A stretch of DNA of 50,413 nucleotides from an uncultured Thermoguttaceae bacterium (lineage in GTDB: Bacteria > Planctomycetota > Planctomycetia > Pirellulales > Thermoguttaceae). Within the stretch, counting starts at the first letter, position 1. Every line of letters starts with the position of its first letter. Positions 25,172 through 33,897 of the stretch are shown piece by piece. Both the position numbers and the translations under genes were made by a program. Location of the stretch: assembly GCA_937951625.1 (NCBI GenBank), contig CALFBP010000062.1:1-50413 (forward strand), in the 5' to 3' direction. Under the pieces are notes generated by a model. That model had not been told where the DNA came from and searched no databases. It saw only the letters and a program-made list of their open reading frames with translations.

Positions 25172-26971
25172 ATGTTGTTGCCCTGGGGTGGGCTTCTTCT
25201 GCTATCGGTGCTGTTGGGATGTCGTCCGTCCGAGTCTTCTGGGCCAGTCGGTAAGGCCCCGGATTCCGGCAATATATCCTACCCCGGCACTGCCGCGGTT
25301 CTGCCTCGGAGTTTCCCGGACACAAAATACCTTGAAACAAAAGGTTCCGAATCTAGCCAGACGGCTGTGTTCCGATTTGAGGAAGTGGCCGAGCGGGTCG
25401 GGTTGCGCTTCGTCCACCATTCGCCCCTGACGCCCGAACGCCATGCCCATCTCGTCTATGGTTCGGGGATCGGCTGGTTGGATTTCGACCGCGACGGGTG
25501 GCCCGATCTGTACTGTTGTCAAGGGGCGACCTACCGGCCAGGCCGTTTGCAACGCGAATCGACTTCGCCCACCGATCCCGCCGACGTGCTCTTTCTGAAT
25601 CGCAACGGTTCGTTCGTTGACGTGACCGCCGCCGCTCGGATCTCAGAGCCAGGTTACTCGATGGGGATCGCCGCAGCCGATTACGACAACGATGGGTTTC
25701 CCGACCTGTGCATCTCGGGATACGAGGAAATCGTTCTGTACCATAATCAGGGCGATGGAACGTTCTCCAAACGAGTGCTTCCTCAAGGATCACGACCCGG
25801 CCGTTTCAGCGCAAGCTGCGGATGGGTCGATGCGGATCGCGACGGCAACCTCGACCTGTACGTGACGAATTATGCGCAATTAGGGCCTGAGAACTATCCG
25901 TTGTGCGAACACGTCGAGGGCGGCAAACGGATGTACGTGGTGGCGCTTCCCCGCTTGTTGCAAGCGTTGCCCGACTCGCTCTACCGAAATTTGGGCGACG
26001 GGCATTTCGCTGATGTTTCGAGCACATCGGGGATCACCTCCGTCACTCCCCAATGCGGACTCGGCGTCGTCGCGGCGGACCTCGACGGCGACGGCGATAC
26101 GGATCTTTACGTTTCCAATGACATGGGCCCAAACTTCGTCTGGGAAAACCAAGGCAACGGCACGTTTGTGGACCGGGGCCTCGAGGCGGGGGCCGCCATG
26201 AATCGCAACGGGGCCTGTGAAGCAGGTATGTCCGTCGAGGCTGCCGACTTCGACGGCGATGGCCAGTTCGATCTGTTCGTGACCAATTTCTTCCACGAAA
26301 CGAACACCTTCTACCGCAACGAGGGAAATCTGCTGTTCAGCGACGTTACCCAAGAGATCGGGCTGGGCGCGCCGTCCAAGCTAAGGTTGGGGTTCGGGAC
26401 CTGTGCCGTGGATTTCGATCAAGACTCATTTCTCGACCTCTTTGTGGCCAACGGTCATGTCCACGACCGGTTGCCTGAAATCGGCCGCGATGAGCCGTTC
26501 GCGCAATTGCCGCTGTTGTTCCATAACGAACGGGGCGCACGCTTCCGCGAGGTATCGGCCGGGGCCGGCGGGTATTTCGCCGAGCCCCACGTCGGCCGCG
26601 GCGCCGCCGCGGCGGATTTCGACCGCGACGGCGACGTCGACGTGGCCATCAGTCATTTAAACGGTCCAGCAGCACTGTTGCGCAACGATACGGTCCCTGG
26701 TGGCGCATGGCTCCAGCTCGAGCTGATCGGGCGCACAAGCAACCGCAGCGGCGTAGACGCCGTGGTGACAGTAGACCTCGGCGGACAACGCCTGGTCCGC
26801 ACGCGGCAAGCTGGCTCCGGCTACTGTTCCTGCGGCGAGGAGCGGCTGACGATCGGGTTGGGCGAAGTCACCCGAGTCCCAAAGCTTGCCGTCCGTTGGC
26901 CGAGCGGCGTTCAGCAGACGATGACCGACTTGCCCGTCAACACCGTCCTGCGGCTCGTGGAGCCAAGGTAA
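25172..26971 (+). CDS. CRTAC1-like lipoprotein: FG-GAP/VCBS propeller with ASPIC/UnbV domain
   Basis: A 599-residue protein. It starts with MLLPWGGLLLLSVLLGCRPS, giving a lipobox with Cys17. Seven Ca-binding propeller loops follow (LDFDRDGWPDLYC, ADYDNDGFPDLCI, VDADRDGNLDLYV, ADLDGDGDTDLYV, ADFDGDGQFDLFV, VDFDQDSFLDLFV, ADFDRDGDVDVAI), then an ASPIC/UnbV tail (NRSGVDAVVTVDLGG, then GSGYCSCGEERLTIGLG). The frame is open to 24968, but the extra 68 residues lack signal character, so ATG 25172 is chosen; its Shine-Dalgarno is weak (AGGG at 25160-25163). It is a paralogue of 2872-4785 but attached by lipid instead of a helix, and has no TPR gene beside it. Confidence 0.87.
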   Translation: MLLPWGGLLLLSVLLGCRPSESSGPVGKAPDSGNISYPGTAAVLPRSFPDTKYLETKGSESSQTAVFRFEEVAERVGLRFVHHSPLTPERHAHLVYGSGIGWLDFDRDGWPDLYCCQGATYRPGRLQRESTSPTDPADVLFLNRNGSFVDVTAAARISEPGYSMGIAAADYDNDGFPDLCISGYEEIVLYHNQGDGTFSKRVLPQGSRPGRFSASCGWVDADRDGNLDLYVTNYAQLGPENYPLCEHVEGGKRMYVVALPRLLQALPDSLYRNLGDGHFADVSSTSGITSVTPQCGLGVVAADLDGDGDTDLYVSNDMGPNFVWENQGNGTFVDRGLEAGAAMNRNGACEAGMSVEAADFDGDGQFDLFVTNFFHETNTFYRNEGNLLFSDVTQEIGLGAPSKLRLGFGTCAVDFDQDSFLDLFVANGHVHDRLPEIGRDEPFAQLPLLFHNERGARFREVSAGAGGYFAEPHVGRGAAAADFDRDGDVDVAISHLNGPAALLRNDTVPGGAWLQLELIGRTSNRSGVDAVVTVDLGGQRLVRTRQAGSGYCSCGEERLTIGLGEVTRVPKLAVRWPSGVQQTMTDLPVNTVLRLVEPR

Positions 26972-27170
26972 TTTCCTCACCACGCCTAGCAGCTTTCAAA
27001 GCCCTGCGACCGGTACCAATGCTGGCTTGTCCGGCCAAGCGCCAAATCCGTGGCGCGCACTACGGCCGTAAGAGCTTGAAAAGATCCTTATCCCCAATTA
27101 GGGTTATGTCCGCAAGTTAATATCTTGCAATGAGTTGCATCGATGTGATGTATTATTACCCCCAAAAGAG

Positions 27171-27252
27171 CGGAGGGCACGGGATTCGAACCCGCAACCC
27201 CTTTCGGGGCACCACATTTCCAGTGTGGCCGCTAGCCATTCGCTTACCCTCC
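27171..27252 (-). tRNA. tRNA-Ser (anticodon GGA)
   Basis: On the minus strand the acceptor GGAGGGT (27246-27252) pairs with GCCCTCC (27172-27178), with discriminator G at 27171. The anticodon stem CCACA/TGTGG encloses CTGGAAA, giving anticodon GGA (serine). A long variable arm CCCC-GAAA-GGGG, typical of tRNA-Ser, precedes a T-arm with TTCGAAT. CCA is not encoded; CTCTTTT follows the 3' end, possibly helping termination. The long variable arm and G73 both support serine. Confidence 0.95.
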
Positions 27253-27459
27253 AACGTGACTGCCGCATTCCGCGAAAGTCATTTGATTTCAATATACCAC
27301 CCTGAAGACGTCTTTGGGAAGCGTGGGGGAAAGCCCCCGGGCATTCAGTTGGCATTCGGCTCCCTGTCAGCGGCAGGCCGGAGGTGGTCGGGGAGCAAGC
27401 AGGCGGCGAAGGGCGTAGGGGGAGGCAACCGCTCGCCAAAGTCTCTTCCCTGGGGGCTG

Positions 27460-28848
27460 TCAGGATCGCAGTGATGCCGTCCGGCGAGGTTCTTCGATGC
27501 CTAACCGCTTCATTTTTTTGTAAAGCGTGGTGCGGTTGATACCTAAGGCCTCGGCCGTGGCTTGGCGATTCCAGTGATTGGCCTCCAGGACTTCGAGAAT
27601 GATTTGGCGTTCCGGCGTGGCCATGGCCTGTTTCAAACCGCAAGCGCCAACGGCTGGAGCAAGGGTGGGGGCGGACAGGGTGAGGTTCGGCGGCAGGTCT
27701 TCGATGCCGATCATCGGACCCTTCCCGAGCAGCACCGCCCGCTCGATCACATTCTGCAATTCGCGCACATTGCCCGGCCAATGATATGCTTGGAGGGCCC
27801 AAAGCGCTTGATCGCGGAACCCGTGTACCTGCTTGCCCGTCTCCCGCGCGATTCGTTGGAGAAAATGTTGGGCAAGCAGGGGAATGTCTGAGATCCGGTC
27901 GCGGAGCGGAGGCAACTCGATGTTGATGACATTCACCCGGTAATACAAGTCCTGACGGAAACGCCCTTCGGCCACCGCCTTGGCGAGGTCTTCGTTGGTG
28001 GCGAGGATCACGCGGGTATCGACGCTGAAGGTCTTCGTGCCGCCGACCTGTTCGAACTCGAACTCCTGGAGGACGCGGAGCAGTTTGACTTGCATTCCCG
28101 GGCTGGCGGTGCTGATTTCGTCGAGAAAAATGGTGCCCTCATTGGCCTGCATGAACTTGCCGATTTTTTCGCTTACCGCCCCGGTAAACGCCCCGGCCAC
28201 GTGACCGAACAGCTCGCTCTCCAAGAGCGTTTCAGGCAAGGCGCCGCAGGCCACTTCGACGAACGGCTTGTCGCGGCGGGAACTTGCCCGATGGATTGCC
28301 CGGGCGATCATCGACTTGCCGGTGCCGCTTTCGCCGGTGATCAGCACGGTGGCCTTGGTGTCGGCCACGGCCTGGATCATGTCGAACACGCGCAACATCC
28401 GATGGTCTTGGCCGATGATGTTCTCCAGCCCATAGCGCAGGTCGAGTTGCGCCTTGAGGTTCTTGTTCTCCTCGATCACCGCGCGTTGACTCATGGCCCG
28501 GTGGATCGCCATCTCGAGCTCTTCGTCGATCAAGGGCTTGGTCAGGAAATCGAACGCGCCGGCACGGATGGCCTCGATCGCCGCCTCCACGGTGCCGTAA
28601 CCGGTCACCATGATGACGGCGGTGGCCGGGCTGTGTTGCCGAAAGTGAGCCAAGATCTCGAAACCGTCGCCGTCCGCCAGTCGGATATCGACCAGGGCCA
28701 AGTCGTAGCTCTTGCGTCCGGCCGCCGCGAGGGCCTCGGCCCGACTGCTGACCGCGTCTACTTGATACCCCTGTTGGCGGAGCCAGTCGGCCATCGAGTG
28801 CAGAACCTGCCGATCATCGTCGACCAGCAAGAGGGAGCCTTTGCGCAT
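27460..28848 (-). CDS. Sigma54-dependent response regulator (NtrC/AtoC type)
   Basis: A 462-residue three-domain activator. A receiver domain (1-120) has DDD at 10-12, phospho-acceptor Asp54 in LALVDIR and Lys104. A sigma54 AAA+ domain has Walker A GESGTGKS (172-179), the GAFTGA loop that contacts sigma54 (219-224) and Walker B FLDE (Asp243-Glu244). A Fis-type helix-turn-helix at the C-terminus reads [20 protein letters not shown]. It activates RpoN promoters on phosphorylation. ATG 28848 with GGAG eight bases upstream is chosen over the open-frame start at 28893. No histidine kinase is adjacent, so the partner and target genes are unknown. It is divergent from the NarL-type regulator. Confidence 0.93.
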   Translation of the reverse strand: MRKGSLLLVDDDRQVLHSMADWLRQQGYQVDAVSSRAEALAAAGRKSYDLALVDIRLADGDGFEILAHFRQHSPATAVIMVTGYGTVEAAIEAIRAGAFDFLTKPLIDEELEMAIHRAMSQRAVIEENKNLKAQLDLRYGLENIIGQDHRMLRVFDMIQAVADTKATVLITGESGTGKSMIARAIHRASSRRDKPFVEVACGALPETLLESELFGHVAGAFTGAVSEKIGKFMQANEGTIFLDEISTASPGMQVKLLRVLQEFEFEQVGGTKTFSVDTRVILATNEDLAKAVAEGRFRQDLYYRVNVINIELPPLRDRISDIPLLAQHFLQRIARETGKQVHGFRDQALWALQAYHWPGNVRELQNVIERAVLLGKGPMIGIEDLPPNLTLSAPTLAPAVGACGLKQAMATPERQIILEVLEANHWNRQATAEALGINRTTLYKKMKRLGIEEPRRTASLRS

Positions 28849-29331
28849 GGCATTCTCCGAGGAACGTGAGGAGGACGCGATTGCTGTTGCCAAATACCTA
28901 CGTCACAAGTCGTGGCGAGTCAACGCGATGCGAAGCTGCAAAGGAGCCATAAATACGGCAAGACCAGCGAGAATCGCCCTACTCTTTGTGGAAACGGCAG
29001 GATCCGATCATTAGGCCCCAGCGGCAGGTTCATCACGAAATGAGCGTTCTGTCCGAATTCTGGGGGGGACTGGACGCGACCTCCCACCCGTGGTACGCTA
29101 ATTTATGGGGGTAGAGAACGACGACTTCGGCCACTGACACCCGAGGTCGCGACCATGTGATGGATATCCCCCCGCTAGATGGCAGGTTTTTCATCCCTTT
29201 AGGTGAATAATCGGGCGGCCCCTATAAAAGGTGTGCTTGCGGCTCTTCGATGAGTGGCGACGGGGGCAGATGGGCTGACCCCCCCAGAGCCGACCCAGAA
29301 CATCGCTTTCCTCTCGCTCAGGGAGTCTTTC
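28849..29331. other. 483-base region between two divergent regulator genes
   Basis: No gene seen. It holds a 10-base perfect palindrome GGTCGCGACC (29145-29154) and a TATAAA at 29223-29228, about 105 bases before the NarL-type start, without a good -35. No clear sigma54 (GG-N10-GC) site was found by eye. Confidence 0.45.
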
Positions 29332-29970
29332 ATGAGTGTACGATTGCTGATTGCTGATGACCATGAGGTCATACGCGTTGGTTTAGCCACCATGTTGAAG
29401 GGGTCGGAAATCGAGGTGGTGGGCTTGGCTGCCAACGGCAAGGAAGCCCTGGCCTTGGCCGAACAAACCAAGCCCGACGTTATTCTGCTGGACATCCGGA
29501 TGCCAGACGGTGACGGATTGGAAACGTTGGAACACGTCCGGACCAAGGCGCCCAACGCGAAGGTGGTCATGCTTTCGACCTACGACAATCCCACCTATGT
29601 GGCAAGGGCGGTGGCCTTGGGGGCTTGCGACTTCGTCCTCAAGGGGTCGGATCGCCAGGCTATCATCGAAACCATTATGGCGGCAGCCGCAGGCGAGTCG
29701 CCATCGCGGGCAGGCGAGCTACGCCGCGTTGCCTCGGCCATGAAGGTTCGCCAAGTGGTGGTTGACGACGATGAGGTACCGTTGACACAGCGAGAAACGC
29801 AGGTTTTACGACACGTCGCCTTGGGCTTGAGCAACAAGGAAATCGGCCGCTCGTTGGAAATCAGCGTCGAGACGGTCAAGGAGCACGTGCAAAACATCTT
29901 GCGCAAGATTGCCGTCAGCGACCGCACCCAGGCCGCGGTTTGGGCGGTGCGCAAAGGACTCGTGGAATAA
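29332..29970 (+). CDS. NarL/LuxR-family response regulator
   Basis: A 212-residue protein with a receiver domain (DD at 9-10, phospho-acceptor Asp54 in ILLDIRMPDGDG, Lys104 in FVLKGSD) and a C-terminal LuxR helix-turn-helix (LTQRETQVLRHVALGLSNKE, then VETVKEHVQNILRKI). It is a DNA-binding regulator activated by phosphorylation. ATG 29332 is preferred over the open-frame start at 29254 because the receiver begins at once (MSVRLLIADDHE) and AGGGAG lies just upstream. No sensor kinase lies beside it, so the signal is unknown. Confidence 0.93.
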   Translation: MSVRLLIADDHEVIRVGLATMLKGSEIEVVGLAANGKEALALAEQTKPDVILLDIRMPDGDGLETLEHVRTKAPNAKVVMLSTYDNPTYVARAVALGACDFVLKGSDRQAIIETIMAAAAGESPSRAGELRRVASAMKVRQVVVDDDEVPLTQRETQVLRHVALGLSNKEIGRSLEISVETVKEHVQNILRKIAVSDRTQAAVWAVRKGLVE

Positions 29971-30139
29971 TTCACGCCCCGGAATGCGACCAGGCCCTCG
30001 CGCGGTCCGGAAGGGCCGAACTTGGTGGGCCGAGAGGCGTCGCCACGTCGCCAACCAAGCCACGTCTTACGCGCGAATATTGCTAGCGGAAAGGTCTGCT
30101 ACGTCTGCCTTTCATGAAGCCCGGGGGTACTTAGTGTCT

Positions 30140-30280
30140 ATCCCAAAAGTCCCCTCCCCCCATGGCAGAGGGGTGGGGTGAGGGCCAAAGATCTTTGCAG
30201 ACGGCGGGAAAAAACGCCTGCCTTGCAGTTGCCCTCACCCCCAACCCCTCTCCAGCGAGCGCGAGGGGAGGTTGTGGGAT
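30140..30280. repeat. MITE/REP-like inverted repeat element, 141 bases
   Basis: The ends are ATCCCA (30140-30145) and TGGGAT (30275-30280). The inner arms AGAGGGGTGGGGTGAGGGC (30167-30185) and GCCCTCACCCCCAACCCCTC (30231-30250) are complementary apart from small gaps. A further CCCCTCC/GGGGAGG pair lies outside them. The centre holds CAAAGATCTTTG (a perfect 12-base palindrome, 30186-30197) and a small GGCG/CGCC hairpin. It has no coding capacity. CCCTCACCCC-AACCCCTCTCC motifs are familiar from dispersed REP-like families, so other copies in the genome are expected (inference). Confidence 0.6.
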
Positions 30281-30305
30281 CAGCTCTTAGACGAAGTTCG
30301 AAACA

Positions 30306-30334
30306 TTGCACACCGCACACGTTCCCGCTAGATT
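30306..30334 (+). promoter_or_regulatory. Possible promoter of the ThuA gene
   Basis: TTGCAC (30306-30311) and TAGATT (30329-30334) are 17 bases apart, about 67 bases before the start codon. The -35 match is poor (3/6). Confidence 0.3.
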
Positions 30335-30400
30335 GGCGGCTTGACGGTTGAGAACGAAAGTTGCTTCGAACCAGCCATGACTCGCGAAGGAGAAACCGCC

Positions 30401-31423
30401 ATGAGGCTGTGCCCTTGTTCTTCAGGATTCGTTGCTTCTGTCCTGCTCGCTTTCGCGTGCTACGTCGCGCCGCTGGCGGCGAACGACAAGTGGGTCGTTT
30501 TCGATGGCAAAGAGGGGCCTGGCAAAGGCAAGCATATTGTCTTCGTCACCGGCGACGAGGAGTATCGCTCCGAGGAGTCGATGCCGGCCTTGGCCAAGAT
30601 TCTCGCCGTGCATCACGGTTTCCAATGCACGGTGCTGTTCGCGATCGACAAAGCGGACGGCACGATCAATCCGTGCCAGATCGACAACATCCCGGGCCTG
30701 GAGAAATTGGACACCGCCGATCTGATGGTCATGTTCCTCCGCTTCCGCGAGCTGCCCGACGAAGACATGAAACGGATCCTGGACTACACCAATTCCGGGA
30801 GGCCGATCGTGGCCCTACGGACCTCGACGCATCCGTTTTTCTACCAGAAGCGGAAGGACAGTCCCTACGCAAAATATACGTGGAACCATCCCGACCCGGA
30901 GTTCAAGGGTGGTTACGGGCGGCAGGTGCTGGGCGAGACGTGGGTGGCGCATTATGGCGTACACAACAAGGAGAGCACTCGCGGACTCATCGCGCCCGGC
31001 ATGGAGAATCACCCGATCGTCCGCGGAGTGAAAGACATCTGGGGGCCCTCCGACGTGTATCAACTTACCACGCTCCACGGCGATTGCCAGCCGGTGATCT
31101 TGGGCCAGGTGCTTCAGGGAATGAAGCCCGACGATCAGCCGGCGCCCGACAAAAAGCTCTATCCCGTGGCGTGGATCAAGACGTTCACCGGCACGTCGGG
31201 CAAGGCGTCGCGGATCTTCACCACGACCATGGGACATGCCGAGGACCTGAAGAGCGAAGGCCTTCGACGCCTGCTGGTCAATGCGTGTTTTTGGGCACTG
31301 GGAATGGAAGACCGCATTCCCGAGGCAGCCACGGTGGATTTCGTCACCCCTTACGATCCGGTTCCCATCGGCTACTGCAAGCATCGGAAAGGCGTCAAAC
31401 CGGGGGACCATAAACTGCCATGA
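30401..31423 (+). CDS. Secreted ThuA-domain protein
   Basis: A 340-residue protein with a Sec signal (MRLCPCSSGFVASVLLAFAC, cleavage near APLAAND) and a ThuA domain. The ThuA domain is a class I glutamine amidotransferase-like fold, commonly linked to trehalose or other sugar use in planctomycetes. Visible blocks include HIVFVTGDEEYRSEESMPAL, DTADLMVMFLRFRELPDED and ALRTSTHPF. No nucleophilic Cys or His pair can be assigned with confidence. ATG 30401 is fixed by GAAGGAGAAA just upstream; the frame is open to 30341. It is convergent with a second ThuA gene. Confidence 0.85.
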   Translation: MRLCPCSSGFVASVLLAFACYVAPLAANDKWVVFDGKEGPGKGKHIVFVTGDEEYRSEESMPALAKILAVHHGFQCTVLFAIDKADGTINPCQIDNIPGLEKLDTADLMVMFLRFRELPDEDMKRILDYTNSGRPIVALRTSTHPFFYQKRKDSPYAKYTWNHPDPEFKGGYGRQVLGETWVAHYGVHNKESTRGLIAPGMENHPIVRGVKDIWGPSDVYQLTTLHGDCQPVILGQVLQGMKPDDQPAPDKKLYPVAWIKTFTGTSGKASRIFTTTMGHAEDLKSEGLRRLLVNACFWALGMEDRIPEAATVDFVTPYDPVPIGYCKHRKGVKPGDHKLP

Positions 31424-31611
31424 GGCGGCTTCCCCATTTTTACACCTGACGGCTCATGTCGTCGGGCCAGGCTCGACGGCCGAGTTCCCGGGAGCGGCCG
31501 CGCGGTTGGCGATCCGCCCCAGGGCTGGCTCGGCAAGCCTCGGTTGGATTCGGACTTGCCACTCGCCTCGGCCGTTGTCGGGGAACCATTCTGGGAATGG
31601 TTTGGGGAAAT

Positions 31612-32361
31612 TTATCGGTTGGCTGCCCACTGGATGGCCTGAAGGAGCAGCTTGGGATAGTTGGGGTTCTTCCACGCCCGGCTGTCGTGGCCCAACAGGA
31701 TGTAAACTACGGGGCTGTTGCGATATCGGGTGACCCAAGCAACGGGGCCCGGTTGGTTCTTCGGATGGTCGGTCTTCAGCAGCACCTTCGCGTCCGGCGA
31801 GACCCAGTAGCCGCCGTACGTCTCGTCATGGATTTTGAAGTCCTGAATTCCCTTGGTGATGGGGTGCTCTTTGTCGACCACGAAGACATTCAGCACCTGA
31901 TCGTGGTCCCAAGTGGACTTTTTCATCGCCACGCCGTCGATTTCCTCATCGTTGATGCAGAACTTGCCGCCAATGATCTTGCGGAACTCGTCCCACTTCT
32001 GATGCCCGCCTAGGTTATGATGCAGCGAAACAACACCGATTCCCCGCTCCAACAAGGCGAGGAACGCCTGTTGCTGCTGTGGCGTGAATCCGGGGCACAT
32101 GTCGTACATGGCGATTACGTCGTACTCGGCTTCGAGGCCGGGCTTGAGCAGATCGGCTTGCTTGGGCAATTCAATCTTGGTCCACTTGACGCCAGGCAGG
32201 CTATTCCACATGGCGTAGAAGGGGGCCTCTTCAAAGCCGTGGCCGCCAACGGTCAGCAGCACGCGGAGGACCCTTTCCGTGCTGGGAGATTCCGCGGCGG
32301 ATACCCCCGAGGTCGCAAAACCTACCGCGACAGAAGCGACGATGCCAAGCAAGCATCTCAT
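31612..32361 (-). CDS. Secreted ThuA-domain protein
   Basis: A 249-residue protein with a signal peptide (MRCLLGIVASVAVGFATSGV, cleavage near SAAES), then a compact ThuA domain: VLLTVGGHGFEEAPFYAMWN, YDVIAMYDMCPGFTPQQQQA, GVVSLHHNLGGHQKWDEFRK, GGYWVSPDAKVLLKTDHPKN and PVVYILLGHDSRAWKNPNYP. It is shorter than, and divergent in sequence from, the ThuA protein at 30401-31423. The open frame extends to 32595 but the signal peptide fixes ATG 32361. It is divergent from the alcohol dehydrogenase gene. Activity is unknown; the exported location and neighbours suggest carbohydrate processing. Confidence 0.87.
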   Translation of the reverse strand: MRCLLGIVASVAVGFATSGVSAAESPSTERVLRVLLTVGGHGFEEAPFYAMWNSLPGVKWTKIELPKQADLLKPGLEAEYDVIAMYDMCPGFTPQQQQAFLALLERGIGVVSLHHNLGGHQKWDEFRKIIGGKFCINDEEIDGVAMKKSTWDHDQVLNVFVVDKEHPITKGIQDFKIHDETYGGYWVSPDAKVLLKTDHPKNQPGPVAWVTRYRNSPVVYILLGHDSRAWKNPNYPKLLLQAIQWAANR

Positions 32362-32659
32362 GGGACTTGTGCCTTTCTTCGAATCATGGTGTAAACATGG
32401 GAGCGGCGCCTGCCGCCCTTGGGAAATGCTGGCCCCGGCGACCGCGTCGCGGGGAAACGGAATCGGTGGGAAAACCGTTCCTCGCTCGCCGCGCCGTGAC
32501 CATGGCGGGACGATTATTTCCCACTGTAAGCCGATCCGGAGTGGGGAGTCAATGGAGGCGGGCACCAGCAGATAGGATCCCCGGCGGCGGAGCACCGCGC
32601 CTCTACCGCAAGCGGGGGCCAGGGACTATACTCAACGCACGTTGTTACAGTCCAACGCC

Positions 32660-33691
32660 ATGAAAGCCCTCGTTCTCACCGACTACCACGATCTCGAAAT
32701 TCAGGACTTTCCCGAGCCGAAGATCGGGCCCGAGGAGGTCCTCGTGGCCGTGAAGGCCTGCGGCATCTGTGGCAGCGATGTCCACGGCATGGACGGCAGC
32801 ACGGGTCGGCGGCGGCCACCGATCGTGATGGGCCATGAAGCGGCCGGCGAGATCGTGCGTGTTGGCTCCGGCGTGCGGGATTGGGCGGTGGGCGACCGAG
32901 TCACCTTCGATTCGACCGTGTATTGCGGCCGTTGCGCGCCATGCCGCTCCGGCCGCGTCAATCTCTGCGACCACCGCCGCGTCTTGGGCGTTTCGTGTGA
33001 GGAATATCGCCAGCACGGCGCTTTCGCGGAGTTTGTGGCCGTGCCCCAACACATCCTCTATCGGCTGCCCGACGGACTCGATTTCCACCGCGCGGCCATG
33101 GTCGAAGCCCTCTCGATCGCCGTTCACGCGGTGGCGCGGACCCAGCTCCGATTGGACGACGACGCGCTGGTGGTGGGGGCCGGCATGATCGGCCTTTTGA
33201 CGCTCCAGGCGCTTCGGGCGGCGGGTTGCGGCCGGATTTTCGTCACGGACCTCGTTCCGGCCCGACTGGATTTGGCACGCCAGCTCGGGGCCGATGAGGT
33301 GTTCCAGGCCGACCGCGCCGACGTTCCCGCTGAAATCCTTAAACGGACCAACGGCCGCGGAGTCGATGTGGCCATCGAAGCGGTGGGGTTGACGCCGACC
33401 GTGCAGACGGCCGTGGCTTGTGTCCGCAAGGGCGGTCAATTGACCTTGGTGGGCAACTTCTCGCCCAAGGTCGATTTGCCGCTCCAAGCGGTGGTGACTC
33501 GCGAGTTGACGCTCCACGGCTCCTGCGCCTCGTGTGGCGAGTATCCGGCGTGCCTCAACCTGCTCGCCCGGGGCGCGATCCGCGTGGACCCGCTCATCAG
33601 TGCCGTGGCCCCCTTGGAAGAAGGCCCACGCTGGTTCAAACGCCTCTACGAGGGCAAGGAACCGCTGATGAAAGTGATTTTGGTGCCGTAG
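32660..33691 (+). CDS. Zinc-dependent alcohol/polyol dehydrogenase (MDR family)
   Basis: A 343-residue medium-chain dehydrogenase. The catalytic zinc site includes Cys37 (CGICGSDVH) and His59-Glu60 (GHEAAGE), and the structural zinc site is Cys89, 92, 95 and 103. A Rossmann segment contains VVGAGMIGLLTLQALRAAG, and Asp/Arg after it suggest NAD preference. It resembles galactitol-1-phosphate, sorbitol or threonine dehydrogenase-like members, and the exact substrate cannot be read. It is cytosolic with no signal. ATG 32660 matches the family start. It lies 206 bases before a Tat-exported Gfo/Idh/MocA protein. Confidence 0.88.
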   Translation: MKALVLTDYHDLEIQDFPEPKIGPEEVLVAVKACGICGSDVHGMDGSTGRRRPPIVMGHEAAGEIVRVGSGVRDWAVGDRVTFDSTVYCGRCAPCRSGRVNLCDHRRVLGVSCEEYRQHGAFAEFVAVPQHILYRLPDGLDFHRAAMVEALSIAVHAVARTQLRLDDDALVVGAGMIGLLTLQALRAAGCGRIFVTDLVPARLDLARQLGADEVFQADRADVPAEILKRTNGRGVDVAIEAVGLTPTVQTAVACVRKGGQLTLVGNFSPKVDLPLQAVVTRELTLHGSCASCGEYPACLNLLARGAIRVDPLISAVAPLEEGPRWFKRLYEGKEPLMKVILVP

Positions 33692-33897
33692 CGAACGCAG
33701 CAAAAGAGTCGGGAACCTTGTTCCAGCCAGATCGGCAGGAATCGCGAAGTCTGCTGTTGGATGGGAGGACGGCGCCGAAACTGAATTTGGAACTACTGAT
33801 GAGACTGGCGACCTACCTCGAGAAACCGCGTTTTTGCTTCCCAACGTAGGCCCTGTTTTCGTTAAAAAGCGGGGCCGCCTTCCGGAAGGAGACTTTC

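Larger units (their letters stand above)
29971..30400. other. 430-base intergenic region with a MITE/REP-like element and a promoter
   Basis: No gene seen. It contains the inverted-repeat element at 30140-30280 and a promoter-like pair at 30306-30334 for the ThuA gene downstream. Confidence 0.6.
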
